From positions 134,086,454 through 134,150,453 of the forward strand of contig OZ023263.1 of NCBI GenBank assembly GCA_964006375.1: a stretch of DNA of 64,000 nt. The letters run 5' to 3'. Each line of letters starts with the position of its first letter. Positions within the stretch are counted from its first letter, which is position 1. Position numbers and translations under genes: made by a program. Below the pieces are notes generated by a model. That model was not told where the DNA came from and made no database searches. It worked only from the letters and a program-made list of their open reading frames with translations. Below, piece by piece: positions 35,100-46,934 of the stretch. This DNA comes from Tillus elongatus. Its lineage: Eukaryota; Arthropoda; Insecta; Coleoptera; Cleridae.

Positions 35100-35375
35100 G
35101 GGTACAGCAAGTGCGTTATGGTAGCGAATTTTCAGATAAATCTTCTGACACTAAATATTTGCAAACTTTTACATAAATAAGCTGATACAAAATATTTTAG
35201 CATAATTTGTTTTTGCTATATAGTTTTATATCACAAACTTACGAGCGTTATATAAATGAGCGTAAAACAAAATTAACTTGAAGACAGCAAGTGCGTTATG
35301 GTAGCGAATTTTCTACAAGCTTAAAACCTGGGTACAGCAAGTGCGTTATGGTAGCGAATTTTTATATAAATTATT
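35100..35375 (+). repeat. Tandem solo termini of the MITE-like family
   Basis: The terminus CAGCAAGTGCGTTATGGTAG occurs at about 35,105, 35,284 and 35,336, two of them preceded by AACCTGGGTA. The segments between are short AT-rich pieces, so this looks like a chain of truncated copies. Confidence 0.65.
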
Positions 35376-35625
35376 TGGTGCAAATTATTTTATTAGAAAA
35401 TTGAAATATATGTTTTTGCTATATAGTTTTTATATCGTAAACCCACCAAATTTGTTTCTTAGACAACGGTTTAAGGTTAGAAATAAAACATTCGATTGTA
35501 ATACAATTAATTTATCAGGAGTAATAAGATTTACATACAAAATATTACATAATGGCTCTTACAATACCAGTTAGAGGTTTATATTCAAATGCACAATCAT
35601 GAATAATTAAACAGTAAGCTCTCGA

Positions 35626-35628
<3 letters not shown>

Positions 35629-35720
<92 letters not shown>
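35629..35720. repeat. (TA)n microsatellite
   Basis: A TA array of about 90 bp next to the decayed capsid-cluster gene. The Ile-Tyr tail of the minus frame at 35,607-35,996 is an artefact of it. Confidence 0.95.
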
Positions 35721-35722
<2 letters not shown>

Positions 35723-36520
35723 TATATTCGAAATATATGTCATCACCCGGTTTAACTTTGACGCTGACTAAATTCTCTGCCGACGTATATTTTCCAATAA
35801 AAAAGATGACCACATCAGATTTGGGATTTCCAACAACCTCATCTATTTCTGCATCGAATTCAAAAATATAGTTATGTGAAATATGGTCGATCAGGGAGAT
35901 TCTGCGGAGAATTCTTTGGGATCTCTCTCCACGGCTAGATATGAAGAGTGTTTGCCATCGCTTTTTCCTTACCATCTTCATCAATTTGTCTACCAAACTT
36001 ATCCAAAGGTCATGTTTAGACTAATTGAGTTTGACAGTGCTTGCTTTTATATGCCGTTGATGAACTTAAGTCGTTTTATCGTCTATCTATAATTGCTAAG
36101 TGTTTTGCATTCATACGATCAACTCCCTGGCACTTTTGAGAGGACATCTTAAAGTTATTTTAATATGGAAAGTCTCAGTCATAATATTTTCCACATAGTT
36201 AAAATGCATGATGTCACCAGACTTTATTTTCCTGCCAACCAGTTCATCTGCAGATGTTTGTTCTCCATTAAAAAAGATTATCACTTCAGATGCTGGTGTT
36301 ATATTAAATTTATCTATTTCTATTCTTATTCTATTCCTAAGGATTTTTGTACGCGTTAAATTAGGTGCTAGAAAACTTCTGCTATAAAATCATTTTTTGC
36401 CAAAATATGTTAATTACATTGTTTGAGACAGTTATTTATTTAGCTTGTTCACATCGTTATAAATTTTTCTTCCGAAATTATCTGAAGTCACAGTCGCACT
36501 GGTAATGCACAAGAAAAATG
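35720..36520 (-). pseudogene. Virus-like cluster gene with duplicated module, decayed
   Basis: The minus strand read in shifting frames gives a module SEVIIFFNGEQTSADELVG, then IKSGDIMHFNY (36,320-36,220). A second related module SDVVIFFIGKYTSAENLVS, then VKPGDDIYFEY, lies at 35,830-35,720. The two modules align (S-D/E-V-V/I-IFF-x-G-x-x-TSA-x-x-LV-x-x-K-I/V-K-x-GD), so the gene has either an internal repeat or a partial duplication. The upstream part (near 36,500-36,400) contains decayed SDNFGRKIYNDVNKLNK. It lies downstream of the ATPase and the 36.5-37.4 kb gene on the same strand, so it probably belongs to the same viral cluster. The function is unknown to me. Confidence 0.5.
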
Positions 36521-37425
36521 ACGTTTATTTATACAATTATATATTTCTCCCTCAACTCTTCAATTATTGAAAGTGTCATTCTCATTGCCGATATTACCAG
36601 CATTTCTAGATGCAAAAAGGAGTCTCAATCTATTAACTAACTGGTTAGGATCATCCCAGTAAAGATAGTTTGTCGACTTCTCACTCCACGTCATAAGTCC
36701 GTGTCCTGGGTGCGTTCTTGTAGGAAGCGTAAAAGTGGATTGTGAACCAGAGCCCGGACTTTTCGCATTTGGCTGAATTACAGTCCTATACTTTCTGTAT
36801 TTATTATCGACAATTTGCTCATTTGTATTATAGAATTAAAATGTCATTATACTTGTACGCATCTTTATCCGCATATCCGATGGGCTCTTTCTTAAACAGT
36901 AGTTCGTATAGACCTGGAATACCTGTATATTTGACTCCCTTAATAACGATATCATCCTTATCAAAATTAACTTCAGTCACCGGTGTGAAATTTGCCAGTC
37001 ATTAAGTTATGTCTTATTCCGTATTTATGATCTAAAGTGTATCTTATTATCTCTTCAACATATTGCCTAGGTAGTGGTGAATATTGTTGTAAATAGATAA
37101 TAAAGGACGGATCATTTACCATTCTATCAATATCGGCTCTTGTACATTCCAGAATATATGCTGAGACGTCAGAAATTTCAGGTTGTGCAGAAAACTTCTT
37201 CATAATTAGAAAATTCGGGTGCAAATAAGCGTTGATGTTGTTGTGATTAGGCTTAACCTTTTCTGTTTTTATATCAGAAATAAGTTTTTTTAGAAGTTCG
37301 GAGATGGGTCTCAACTCCTCTTCTCTTTTGAGTGAAGATTAGAAAATATGAGCTTTCAAATTTTGCAATTTCCGTTTCAAAGCTTTTCTCGTTTTTAGAA
37401 GTTCTCTGGTAACATTTTCACTCAT
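36520..37425 (-). pseudogene. Virus-like cluster protein with coiled-coil start, decayed
   Basis: The minus frame starts with MSENVTRELLKTRKALKRKL (Met at 37,423-37,425) and meets an in-frame stop near 37,340. It then continues as ELLKKLISDIKTEKVKP in the 36,973-37,314 frame. After a frameshift near 36,980 come KGVKYTGIPGLYELLFKK and, after another, WDDPNQLVNRLRLL and IIEELRE at the end. I remember this arrangement (coiled-coil start, GTPGLYEL block, WDDPNELVDRLRLL and IEELRE end) from repetitive arthropod ORFs found next to the same ATPase. The role is unknown; a virion or packaging role would be inference. It has at least one stop and two frameshifts. Confidence 0.55.
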
Positions 37426-37468
37426 CTTGTTCACTTGTTTGACATATACTGCTGAACTAAAATCTTGT

Positions 37469-38167
37469 TTAATCTATATATAAATAAACGTCAAAGCCTT
37501 TCCTGTATCTACCGCAATGGGTAGGATATTCCTTATTTATAACCAAACAACTCTTTCCAACAGTAAGAACACAACATTTCTGAAACGGCATGTCAACATT
37601 AACGTTATCGTCATATACGTGTTTCAAATTAGTGTTATCTTGTTTGAATATGATCAACAAATTTGATATATCTCGAATCAGCTGTTTCGGTATTGAAAAA
37701 CAAGTCTGACATAAATAAAAGCAAACAGCTTTATTGTGACGCCAGAAACAAAAATAGTTCCTGATAATGCTTTGATTGCAACAAACTATATCATCAAATA
37801 TAACTACGGAATTTGGCTTCATCTGATCAGGGGTGAATATCTTATTTCTGTCATAGTATTCTGAATAGCCGATCATTTTCATAGGTTGCAAAAGAGATCT
37901 GAGATATTGATATTCTGCTTGGTTCAAGGACTTAGAATACACATATATGTTTTCAAATCTAAGACCGTTCGCATGCTCCAAAAGTGAAACCATAACATTT
38001 GTTTTTCCACAGCCAGATGCGCCTACTAAAATGCCTCTCTTAATATCATTTCCTATCAACGTACAATGTCTATTACACTTTTCACTTCCAAAGGTGTTGT
38101 CATGGTTTTTGATGGGTAACCGCAACGTTTGCTGTTCCGCTCTCATGTTACAGTATGCATCGCCCAA
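37469..38167 (-). CDS. A32/FtsK-HerA-like genome-packaging ATPase, intact frame
   Basis: The frame is 232 codons. Residues about 45-55 hold the P-loop GILVGASGCGKTN (Walker A). Residues about 117-126 hold NSVVIFDDIV (Walker B with DD). A later CFYLCQTCFSIPK block fits the sensor region, and the end YRKGFDVYLYID matches the conserved C-terminus of the family. Length is normal for the ATPases that pump DNA into capsids in Polintons, adintovirus-like elements and nucleocytoplasmic viruses. The gene is open end to end, while all other genes of its cluster are broken. It is transcribed away from the capsid genes at 43.8-46.1 kb. The next gene on the same strand starts 44 bp downstream. Confidence 0.82.
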   Translation of the reverse strand: MGDAYCNMRAEQQTLRLPIKNHDNTFGSEKCNRHCTLIGNDIKRGILVGASGCGKTNVMVSLLEHANGLRFENIYVYSKSLNQAEYQYLRSLLQPMKMIGYSEYYDRNKIFTPDQMKPNSVVIFDDIVCCNQSIIRNYFCFWRHNKAVCFYLCQTCFSIPKQLIRDISNLLIIFKQDNTNLKHVYDDNVNVDMPFQKCCVLTVGKSCLVINKEYPTHCGRYRKGFDVYLYID

Positions 38168-38590
38168 ATGGGAGAAACGACTTATATACCAAGTGTGGAT
38201 GCCGCCGAAAAGTGATTGTTTGCGAGATGGAAGCAGACATGGAGCTAAATGCTACATTGCTGATGTTAGTAGAATCGAAAATATATATACTGGCAAGCTA
38301 CTTACGAAATTTGTCACAATCACTACGTCTTCCAACGCGATAAGATGAGAGTGAATATGTCATCTGTTAAACTAAAGCGACTGTTAGCAGTAGTAACAGC
38401 GTTCTGCAAAATGAGAAATTCACTTTAAAAGGGTAGGGGTTTGACGAAAAAGAGGAACACTGATCCAGAAAAGGCGATCTAGAAAAAGTCTGGACGCAGC
38501 TAGTGCATTATGGAATTAAATTTACATAAAATGTTTCTAATAGCAAATATGTCTCTTTAATGCAAGCAGGCACCAATTTGGTTACCGGTG
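38168..38590. other. Space between the two halves of the virus-like cluster
   Basis: A plus frame (37,947-38,348) and an overlapping one (38,155-38,343) end here. They are mostly shadows of the ATPase and show no recognisable motif. A copy of a MITE-family terminus (GACGCAGCTAGTGCATTATG) lies at about 38,495. Confidence 0.35.
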
Positions 38591-38870
38591 TAGGGGGAGG
38601 GATCAGCCCAGCACATCTTGTGCGAGTGTAAAGCTCTGGACCGCAAAAGACAACTGATCTACGGTCAGTCAGACCGGAGACAGAGCAATATAAAACTTCA
38701 CCCTACCAATCGCTGTGCAGGCTAGTTCAAGGCACAGTGATTTTGGAATGGGTGGAGTAAGACTAAGGGTATGCACAATCAACTAAAGGTTGCAGTGCTA
38801 TCGGGGCGGCAAGGCCGCGGACGAGCCCTGGGGGGAAAAAAACTGAAAAACTGAAGTTTAATATTCAGTA
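38590..38870 (+). pseudogene. LINE 3'-end fragment
   Basis: The plus frame reads AQHILCECKALDRKRQLIYG, which matches the C-terminal (AHIL-x-CPAL-x-x-RQ-x-x-G) segment of R1/CR1-type LINE ORF2 proteins, followed by a short unmatched tail. Only this end is present, a typical 5'-truncated insertion. Confidence 0.5.
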
Positions 38871-39360
38871 TGAACGTATAGACACATCAATTTACATCTG
38901 TTTGACCATAGAGTAATATGTATTTTACATTGACATAATACATTACCAGCAGCTCAAACCTAGACGCTCGTCTCGCGACAGAAAAAACTTGGTGATGTAT
39001 GGCAGAGTTGTTTTTTTCCTTCTTTTAGCTTTTAATTAGACAAACTAATGTCAGGGCAGGTCAAGAAGGCCAGTTGGGAGGATTGTAGGAATAGCTCCTC
39101 AGGACGTCTTTTATTACGTTAAAATGGCAAAAAACTTACCAATTTTTTACTGTCGTGAGACGCAGTGGGCATCCTATTGTCTAATTAGGACAAAGCATTG
39201 TTTATTTTATTTGTAACACATATTATACATACATTTTATCTTTCTGCTCTCCTTCCTTATATGAACTTTAAGTATGCCAAATCTCACACTGCCCCGTGCG
39301 CACAATGTGCGTAAAAAGGGATACAAGTTTTTTCATCATGTATTATAACCGTATAATTGA
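38871..39360. other. No gene recognised
   Basis: An AT-rich stretch between a LINE fragment and MITE-family repeats. It has only short meaningless frames. Confidence 0.35.
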
Positions 39361-39369
39361 AACTTCTAC

Positions 39370-40589
<1,220 letters not shown>

Positions 40590-40590
<1 letters not shown>

Positions 40591-40843
40591 TTTACCAATG
40601 TTATTACCTGTTTTGGGAGCATAAGGTGCTTTAGCCGGAGGCGGGGCGAGCATAGTCAAGACAGTAGTAGATGCGAAGAATGCGGATAAAGCTTTACGGA
40701 AAACGAATAGACATAATAAGGCTATGGAAAACCTTAACAAAGGGTCAGGTTTATTTTTAAAACCGTATCAACTAATTAATTCTTTTTTAAGTGATGGAGT
40801 TGATAATATAATTACTGGAAACAGCAAAATGTTAAACCCTTCA
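40590..40843 (+). pseudogene. Small virion-like cluster gene, interrupted by a LINE
   Basis: The plus frame from about 40,596 gives MLLPVLGA, an in-frame TAA, a Gly/Ala-rich segment, and then DAKNADKALRKTNRHNKAME and GSGLFLKPYQ. I remember repetitive arthropod ORFs near the same ATPase and capsid genes with a hydrophobic Gly/Ala start, a basic helix (RHN-x-x-ME) and a G-x-GL-x-LKPY end. The function is unknown; a membrane-active minor virion protein would be a guess. The LINE at 40,843 cuts off its end. Confidence 0.45.
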
Positions 40844-41211
40844 ACTTCGTCCCCTGTGGGTCCGGGGACTAACTAAAAGAATAGGCCCAAGGTAACTCCT
40901 GCCTGTCGTACGAGGCGACTAATCGGAGTCAAGCAGGGGACTTTTCCTTTACGTGATAGTAAAGGATTTTTTCACGCCCTATGAGGTACCATCATCATGG
41001 GGCCGGTGAAGTCCCGACAGACGTTTCCGGTTCTGGTGTATGAGTTGGTTTCCCTTATAAAAAAATGATGATGGCTCCTCCATTTACAAAAGATTCCGGG
41101 GCAAAAGTATCCCTCCATTCGTATCTCCGGGAGAGGGGTGTACAGGGGGCGCGGCATCAAGATTTAACATATCCTTCTCCAATATATGTGACCTAAATTC
41201 TAACCTGAACA

Positions 41212-41990
41212 TTGTCCACCATTTCCTCCAGGCTAATAGGCCATAACTCCTCTTCCTCACCTAAACCCAAATCAGTGCCAAAACAGCCACTAATCACCTT
41301 AATTTCCCGGGGTATGAGCTCCTTACTTCCTCATGGAGACGTGTGCGCATACGTCCGTAGCAATCTACCCTGCACCAGACTTCCCAATTTAGAATCTGGA
41401 AGAAAAGACATACTTTGGAGGAAAATCTCTCTCAGGGCTGAAACTAAATTCATCTGTTGCATCTACCGGTCACCTTCCGACAACAACTCTGTCCAGCTCT
41501 TCGACTACCTTTCTGAAAAAACCGACCATCTGATTTCTGAATATCCTTCCTCCGAGGTCACTCTTCTTGGTGATTTCAATCTCCATAATAAGGAACGGCT
41601 AGGATCCTCAAAAACCGATCCACAAGGGAGAGCAGCGGAGGCTTTTGCAGTCAGCAATTATTTAGCCAATATGGTTCAGCAACCTACTTACTTTCCTCGC
41701 ATCCAAACACACAGCTCAAATCTCTTGGATCCCCCTCTTACTACAAAACCTGAATGCTATAGGATATCAGTCACCCCCCCTTGGTCGCTCAGACTACGGC
41801 ATGGTCACTTGTTCCTGCGCAATCCAACCCGAGGTCACACAGTCATCAGACCCACGTATCATTTGGCACTACAACTCCGTGAACTGGGACGAAATTTGGA
41901 ATTACTTTTCCTCATTTCCATGGGCGTCTGTCTGTTTCTTTCATCCTGACCTCTCTGATATCTCACAAAACGTCACCGAAAGTATCCAAG
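41212..41990 (+). pseudogene. LINE apurinic-type endonuclease
   Basis: The frame has GDVCAYVRSNLPC, then LWRKISL, CCIYRSPSDNN, EVTLLGDFNLHN, with the catalytic GDFN, and HSSNLLDPPLT in place of SxLDLxxT. These are the blocks of AP-like LINE endonucleases. The start is missing, and frameshifts separate the end (SDH-region) from the rest. Confidence 0.75.
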
Positions 41991-42065
41991 CTGGCATGGA
42001 ATTATTTACTACATGTACACAGAAAACCTCTTCAGCCACTCAAAAGCCCTGGTTCTGTAAATCCT

Positions 42066-43690
42066 GTGATAAGGCCAGATTTGAAAAGGTCAAAGCTCAC
42101 AAGACGCTTCTACACCATCCAAGTCAAGAAAATCGTTAAGCATTTAACGACGCAAGAAACCGCTATGTCCGCATTCTTTCAGAGGCAAAAAACTCGTCTA
42201 ATAATCACATCAAAAACAAAGTACTCTCATGCTCCAACGGCAGAAAACCCTTTTGGACTCTTGCTAAATCTATTGGGAATAATTTCTGCAAGAGCACGTT
42301 CCCACCTCTTGTTTCAGGGGATGAAATTGTTTCTACCGCCCTGGGCAACGCTGAACTTTTGCCTCGTTCGCCGGCAATTCTGCTCTCAACCCACCTCCAA
42401 ATGTTCAACCACCAACTGTTCTCAATGTCGCGCATATAATGACGGATATCATTTTCAAAACTAAAAAGGTACGAAATATTCTCTCTTCTCTTAATACCAG
42501 GAAAGCCTTTGGCCTGGACGAGATCCCAGCACCTGTTATCAAAAAATGCGCACCAGAACTTGCTCCTGTCCTGACTCGTCTGCTTCAGACACCTTACAAT
42601 AGAGGCATATTCCCTAGTAACTGGAAAACTGGTCGAGTACAACCGGTCCCCAAGAAACTACAGGCCTATTTCTCTCCTTTCAGTCGTCTCTAAAGTAATG
42701 GAAAACAAAGTCTAATCCACGACAGGTAGTATAGATTCCGTTAGCGCAGATCAACTGCCGACTTCCTTTCTTTTGTCACCCATTCTTGGAACAAGTCTAT
42801 GGAACTACACGGTGAATCCCAGATTGTCGCTTTAGACATATCCAAAGCATTCGACCAGATCTGGCACGCAGCGCTGCTTAATAAACTTCGGGCCTATGGC
42901 CTACCACCAAAACTCTGCACCTGAAGAGCAAATTTCCTCTCCAACCGGAGCATTTCTGTTGTAGTGGATGGTCATTCCTCTAAGCTGTATCCAATTAATG
43001 CAGGATTTCCTCCACCAAATCTCAGTCTTGCTCTCTTTCTCATTAGAGATACACCACCCCTAGATCCATCACAACGAGCAACCAAGTTATTCAAAGTAAT
43101 GGGTCCTTTTCACTTGTTGGCATTTCTGTAGATCGAAAGTATTTGGCACCAACATGTCACATCAATTGCAGAAGCGGCTGCTAAGAAATAAGGTTTTCTC
43201 TTCCGGGCTCGCAAATACTTTTCACCTGCTAATCTCTATACCTTATATACTTCACAAATAAGGCCCAACCTCGAATACTGCTCCCACATCTAGGGTGCCA
43301 CTGCGGCTTCTACACGCGCTATCCTGGACTTCATTCATAAAAGAGCTATACGTCTCATCGGTGACCCTACTGACGTGCTGTTGATGACCTCTCTCTCTCT
43401 CTCTTATAGATATCTGCACGGGCACTGCTCAAAGGAGCTTTCTTCCATAGTTCCTCCACCTGCTGCCTCCACAGGTCTACCAGGGGAACAGAGCGAATGC
43501 ACCCTTTTACTGTCCAGGTCACCAAAAGTAGAACATCTTGTTATGCCCGCCCTTTTGTCTCGAGGACTTCCAAGTTGTGGAATTCCTTGCCGGCACCTGT
43601 TTTTACTTCTCCGAACCTCCAAATCTTCAAGTCCAGAATTTACAAGTTGCCTCTTTCCTCCTTGTCGACACCCACGATACGATAGTATCT
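42066..43690 (+). pseudogene. LINE reverse transcriptase and C-terminal region
   Basis: The linker (PWFCKSCDKA, then a frame shift) is followed by the RT start at 42,439-42,693 (SSLNTRKAFGLDEIPAPVIK, NWKTGRVQPVPKK). The palm start near 42,830 reads VALDISKAFDQIWHAALLNK with both conserved aspartates, and INAGFPPPNLSLALFLI is a decayed GVPQGSVLSPTLFL. The YADD block is missing. The C-terminal part contains DFIHKRAIRLIGDPTD and the HPFTVQVTKSRTSCYARPFV tail. Confidence 0.75.
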
Positions 43691-43808
43691 AGATTGTAAG
43701 CCCTCGTGGTGTGTTGATGAAATATAAAAAAAACTGCGGTCAACTCTGCTTATGATTTCTATATAATAAGCAACATTAGTTTAATTTATCACTCGCAACC
43801 ATTGAATC

Positions 43809-44453
43809 ATGTCTTACGCATTTGCGTTTTTGCAATCGCAATCAGTGCTAAGTTCAAATTTCAATCCTCCGATCTTTCTTGATAAGAACTCAGAATATGT
43901 GATCGGTTTAACAAATTTTGAAACATTTAACGCCATCCCCAATATAGATGAAACAAGTAATACCTTTTGTTATGGTACACAGACTATAATTATTCCAACA
44001 AGTTCTTACGAAATAACAGATATACATCAATATTTGCAGAGTAAAATGGGAAAATAAACACTGGAGCTCAATGCGAATAACAACACCCTTAAAACAACTT
44101 TAAAATGTAGTCAAAGTGTGGATTTCTTAAAACCCAATTCGACGGCAAACTTTTAGGGTTCAGTAATAAGGTTTTGAAAGCAAATGTTGTTCATAAATCG
44201 GAAAAGCCTGTGGAAATTATAAAAGTAAATAATATATGCATTGATTTCAACATCTTTTCTGGCTCATATAATAACGGTAAACCGGTACCACCAGGGTATA
44301 AAATAGTATAAACCCCTCAGAATGTCATTTACTTTCCAGTCACCATAAAGACAGTTACTAATATAACCATCAAGATTCTTGATGAAGGCGGAAACCTAGT
44401 CCACTTTAGAGGTGAAACTGTCACAGTCAAAGTGCATTTGAAAAAAGTTAGCT
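43809..44453 (+). pseudogene. Virus-like capsid-cluster protein (penton or minor capsid candidate)
   Basis: The frame from 43,809 (SVLSSNFNPPIFLDKNSEYV, then IGLTNFETFNAIPNI) meets a stop near 44,055. The same product continues to 44,453 with ANNNTLKTTLKC, LLGFSNKVL, CIDFNIFSGSYNNGKPV, PGYKIV, a stop, then NVIYFPVTIKT and GNLVHFRGETVTVKVHLKK. I recognise this from repetitive arthropod ORFs placed next to the ATPase and the capsid-like gene below. Its beta-rich character and place suggest a virion structural protein, but that is inference. There are two in-frame stops, and the start is intact. Confidence 0.55.
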
Positions 44454-44456
44454 AAA

Positions 44457-44620
44457 TGATTGTCCTCTATAATGTTTCTTCCACTAAATGCTATTTGCCG
44501 GCGCTAGAGTATAACAATAAGGATGCAAAAGAAAAATTCCATAGTGTAAAAACGTCTAAGCAGCCGACAGTACGTAATCGTCGTTTTCTAAAATCGTTAG
44601 GTTTTCAGCCGCAATGAATA
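44457..44620 (+). CDS. Small cluster ORF overlapping the capsid-like gene
   Basis: An intact short frame of 53 codons (MIVLYNVSSTKCYLPALEYN near the start; basic end FLKSLGFQPQ). Its TGA overlaps the ATG of the next gene in ATGA fashion, a compact viral-type junction. The same small ORF precedes the capsid-like gene in the related clusters I remember. The function is unknown. Confidence 0.45.
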
Positions 44621-45840
44621 TTCTAGACGTCGCCCAAAAGGTGGTTGATGGTTGATGATGATTCCGTGGTAGATTATAAACTACACACCTATCGATAATT
44701 TTTCTCTTAAAAATTTGAGCAGAACGATTAAATGCGACTATCCATACAAGAATTAGATGCATATTCCCTTCCTTCTGACAGTTATCTATACATAGGAGGT
44801 AAATTAAGCAAAGGTGATGGAACTGTAGGAAACACATTATTTTTTGTCAACAATGCCATAGCACACCTGTTTAGTGAAATTCACTATGAGTTAAACAGTG
44901 TTGTGATAGATTCAGTGCGAAATGTAGGGCTCACTTCAACTATGAAAGGGTACGTATCAGTAGATTCTAATGATAGCGCCAAGTTGCAAAATGCCGGATG
45001 GTTCCCTAAAAGCGCAGGTAGCTGAACGTCTAAAAATTGATATCAATGGACATTTCAACGTTTGTATTCTCTTTTCACATTTATTGGGATTTTTTGAAGA
45101 TTATCGCAAGATTATTATAAATATGAAACAAGAGTTATTGTCATCTACATTTAAGATCCCGCCAATGTTGCTCTAGTTGCAGATAAGTCAAAAATTCAGC
45201 TTTATAAAATATACTGCAATGTTCTTCATGTTACACCTTCCATTTCTCAACCGCTGTACTTTTCTAAGCTAATTTAAAAAAAAAACATTGACATTCCCCT
45301 CGCTTTTAGAAATTGGGAACTAATAGAATTTCCTGTCAAACAACAAGACATACTTGGCCGGTGAAGACAAGCAAAAAACTCGAATCTCCAAGTTACATAA
45401 TTGCAGGTTTTCAAACAACCAGGAAAGAAGATGTTGAAAAAGACATGGGTAAGTTCGATCATTGAAACTTACGAAACTTTAGAGTTTTCCTCAATAGTGA
45501 AAGGTATCCGTCCCATGATTTAAATTTAAATTTCGATTAAAATAATTTCGCATCACTTTACGACATGTATTCAAAATTTCAAGAACCTTATTCCGAAAAA
45601 AGAAAACGAACCCATTTCTACTCCCAATGAATTTAGAGGAACTAAATTCGTTCACTCTGCGCACGCCCTGGAGTAACTATTAAAGCAATTAGATCCACAT
45701 CTCTTCACTTATTTCAATTACATCCTTCACGTTTAAGGACGTCTTGAAGACGCACATAAAAAATTTAAGAAATTAAAATGTGAAATAGAGTCGTACTGTG
45801 TGATGAGTAAGATTTTTAAGAATTTTTCTAAAGTTAACTT
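44618..45840 (+). pseudogene. Major-capsid-like protein, decayed
   Basis: It starts MNILDVAQKVV at 44,618 and soon hits stops. The 44,732-45,025 frame gives LSIQELDAYSLPSDSYLYIGG, NNAIAHLFSEIHYELNSVVI and TSTMKGYVSVDSND. The next frame gives GHFNVCILFSHLLGFFEDYR, then decayed blocks (FRNWELIEFPV-like at 45,295, LHNCRFSNNQE near 45,400). I remember the intact family as an arthropod repeat ORF of about 400 residues next to the A32-like ATPase. Its likely role as the double-jelly-roll major capsid protein is inference from context and beta-rich pattern. Many stops and frameshifts mean no protein is made. Confidence 0.55.
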
Positions 45841-46133
45841 GTAAAAGTGATATTAATTCTTGATGTACAAGGTTTCAAATTAGAAAACAATACATTTCTT
45901 CCTAAAGAATTAGCAGCGTCTGATGGAAGAAGAATTTGCCACTTCATATTTAAACCACCTTTCAGTATAGATTCCCTTCCACCGGACTTATCAAGACAAG
46001 TTAGATGGGTTATGAATTATCATCACTGCATCGATTGGAAAACAGGTTTCACTTCAGTTTACAATTTTGGTGAAATTACGTCCATCTGAAAGGAAAAGAA
46101 GAGGCTTCCTACATTAGAAAATATTCTGACACA
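45840..46133 (+). pseudogene. Cluster gene interrupted by the Polinton-type element, 5' part
   Basis: The frame at 45,847-46,089 gives ILDVQGFKLENNTFLPKELA, CHFIFKPPFSIDSLPPDL and MNYHHCIDWKTGF. A short frameshift follows, and the frame ends EASYIRKYSDT exactly at the target duplication GACACA (46,128-46,133). The rest of the gene lies at 58,000-58,129. I remember the family as a repetitive arthropod ORF in the same clusters (DVQGFK start, FKPP block, HHCIxW block). Its function is unknown. Confidence 0.6.
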
Positions 46134-46720
46134 AGTAGGTATAGATGGTTCGTTCTGAGACCACCACCTTCCACCACCCGGCCACTGCGTCGGCAAGCGC
46201 CGGATTGACGTCCTAGTAACGTCACTGTATGTAGAGCCAATAGTGGACAAACCTGAGATAATGTAATCCAAGATCGCGGCCAATATGGCTGATCGGAAGT
46301 GAAAAACCCGAGAAATTTGATTTTTTTACCGAGAGGTGGCACCATCTGTCAAAGTAAGAAAAGCCGCTATTTTGATTTTTGGTAACGTGACGTACGCAAA
46401 GATGGCGGTTTGCGCATGCGCAAATACAACTATGTTATTAAGCGGTATAGAGGTATAGTGTGTGATGTCATGTTACTGGCCTTGGCCAGCAGAATATAAT
46501 GCCGCTGCCGGAGGCGGTGGTTGGGGGGCAGCGGTGACGGCGAGGCAGCGCAAACCTAACTTTGTTATTAAGTGTCGTAGATGTATAGTGTTTGGTGTCA
46601 TATTAATCGTCTCGACGAGTAGAAATCAAATTTGGCAACATGGTGCCCATATTGGTGAAATCGAAGTAAACAAACACCGGATGTTTGCGGTTTGCAAGTC
46701 TGAACACGCTCTGAATAGAA
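46134..46720 (+). repeat. Left terminal repeat with promoter-like motif set
   Basis: Inward order: terminus, GACGTC (46,208-46,213), CCAAT (46,237-46,241), CCAAGATCGCGGCCAATATGG, CGGAAGTG (46,294-46,301), AAAGATGGCGG (46,398-46,408), TGCGCATGCGCA (46,411-46,422). Then come two copies of the module GTATAGTGTTTGGTGTCAT (near 46,453 and 46,579), each followed by a CTCG-type dyad (GGCCTTGGCC; CGTCTCGACG). Gene X starts about 200 bp further in. The motif set is that of TATA-less animal promoters. Confidence 0.7.
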
Positions 46721-46934
46721 AATGTTGGTAGACTCTACATGATATAAAAAAGGCCGACCATTTTTTCGAATTTGTGCTTATATCCCATAAGAAACCATGT
46801 AAAAAAGACAAATATAAGTAAAATAACACGTAAGTTAATGCATTTTAGGTACACATGTTAAAGAGCCATGCAATTACCGTGCTTTTTGAAACGTTTAAAT
46901 AACCAGCGCAGCGAAATTACAGTTAAATATTAGT

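Larger units (their letters stand above)
40843..43735 (+). mobile_element. CR1/Jockey-type LINE, broken
   Basis: It starts near CGTCCCCTGTGGGTCCGGGG and CCTGCCTGTCGTACGAGGCG, a sequence shared by many arthropod LINE 5' regions, and ends in an A-rich tail (ATATAAAAAAAA). The order is endonuclease, reverse transcriptase and C-terminal region. The RT catalytic part is partly deleted near 43,020-43,130, with several frameshifts. It is inserted in the virus-like gene cluster. The 8.77-9.89 kb fragment is the same family. Confidence 0.8.

Noticed and set aside
40843..41165. A separate SINE at the start of the 40.8-kb LINE
   Set aside because: The CCTGCCTGTCGTACGAGGCG segment is shared with LINE 5' regions and runs directly into endonuclease sequence, so it is better read as the LINE 5' end.
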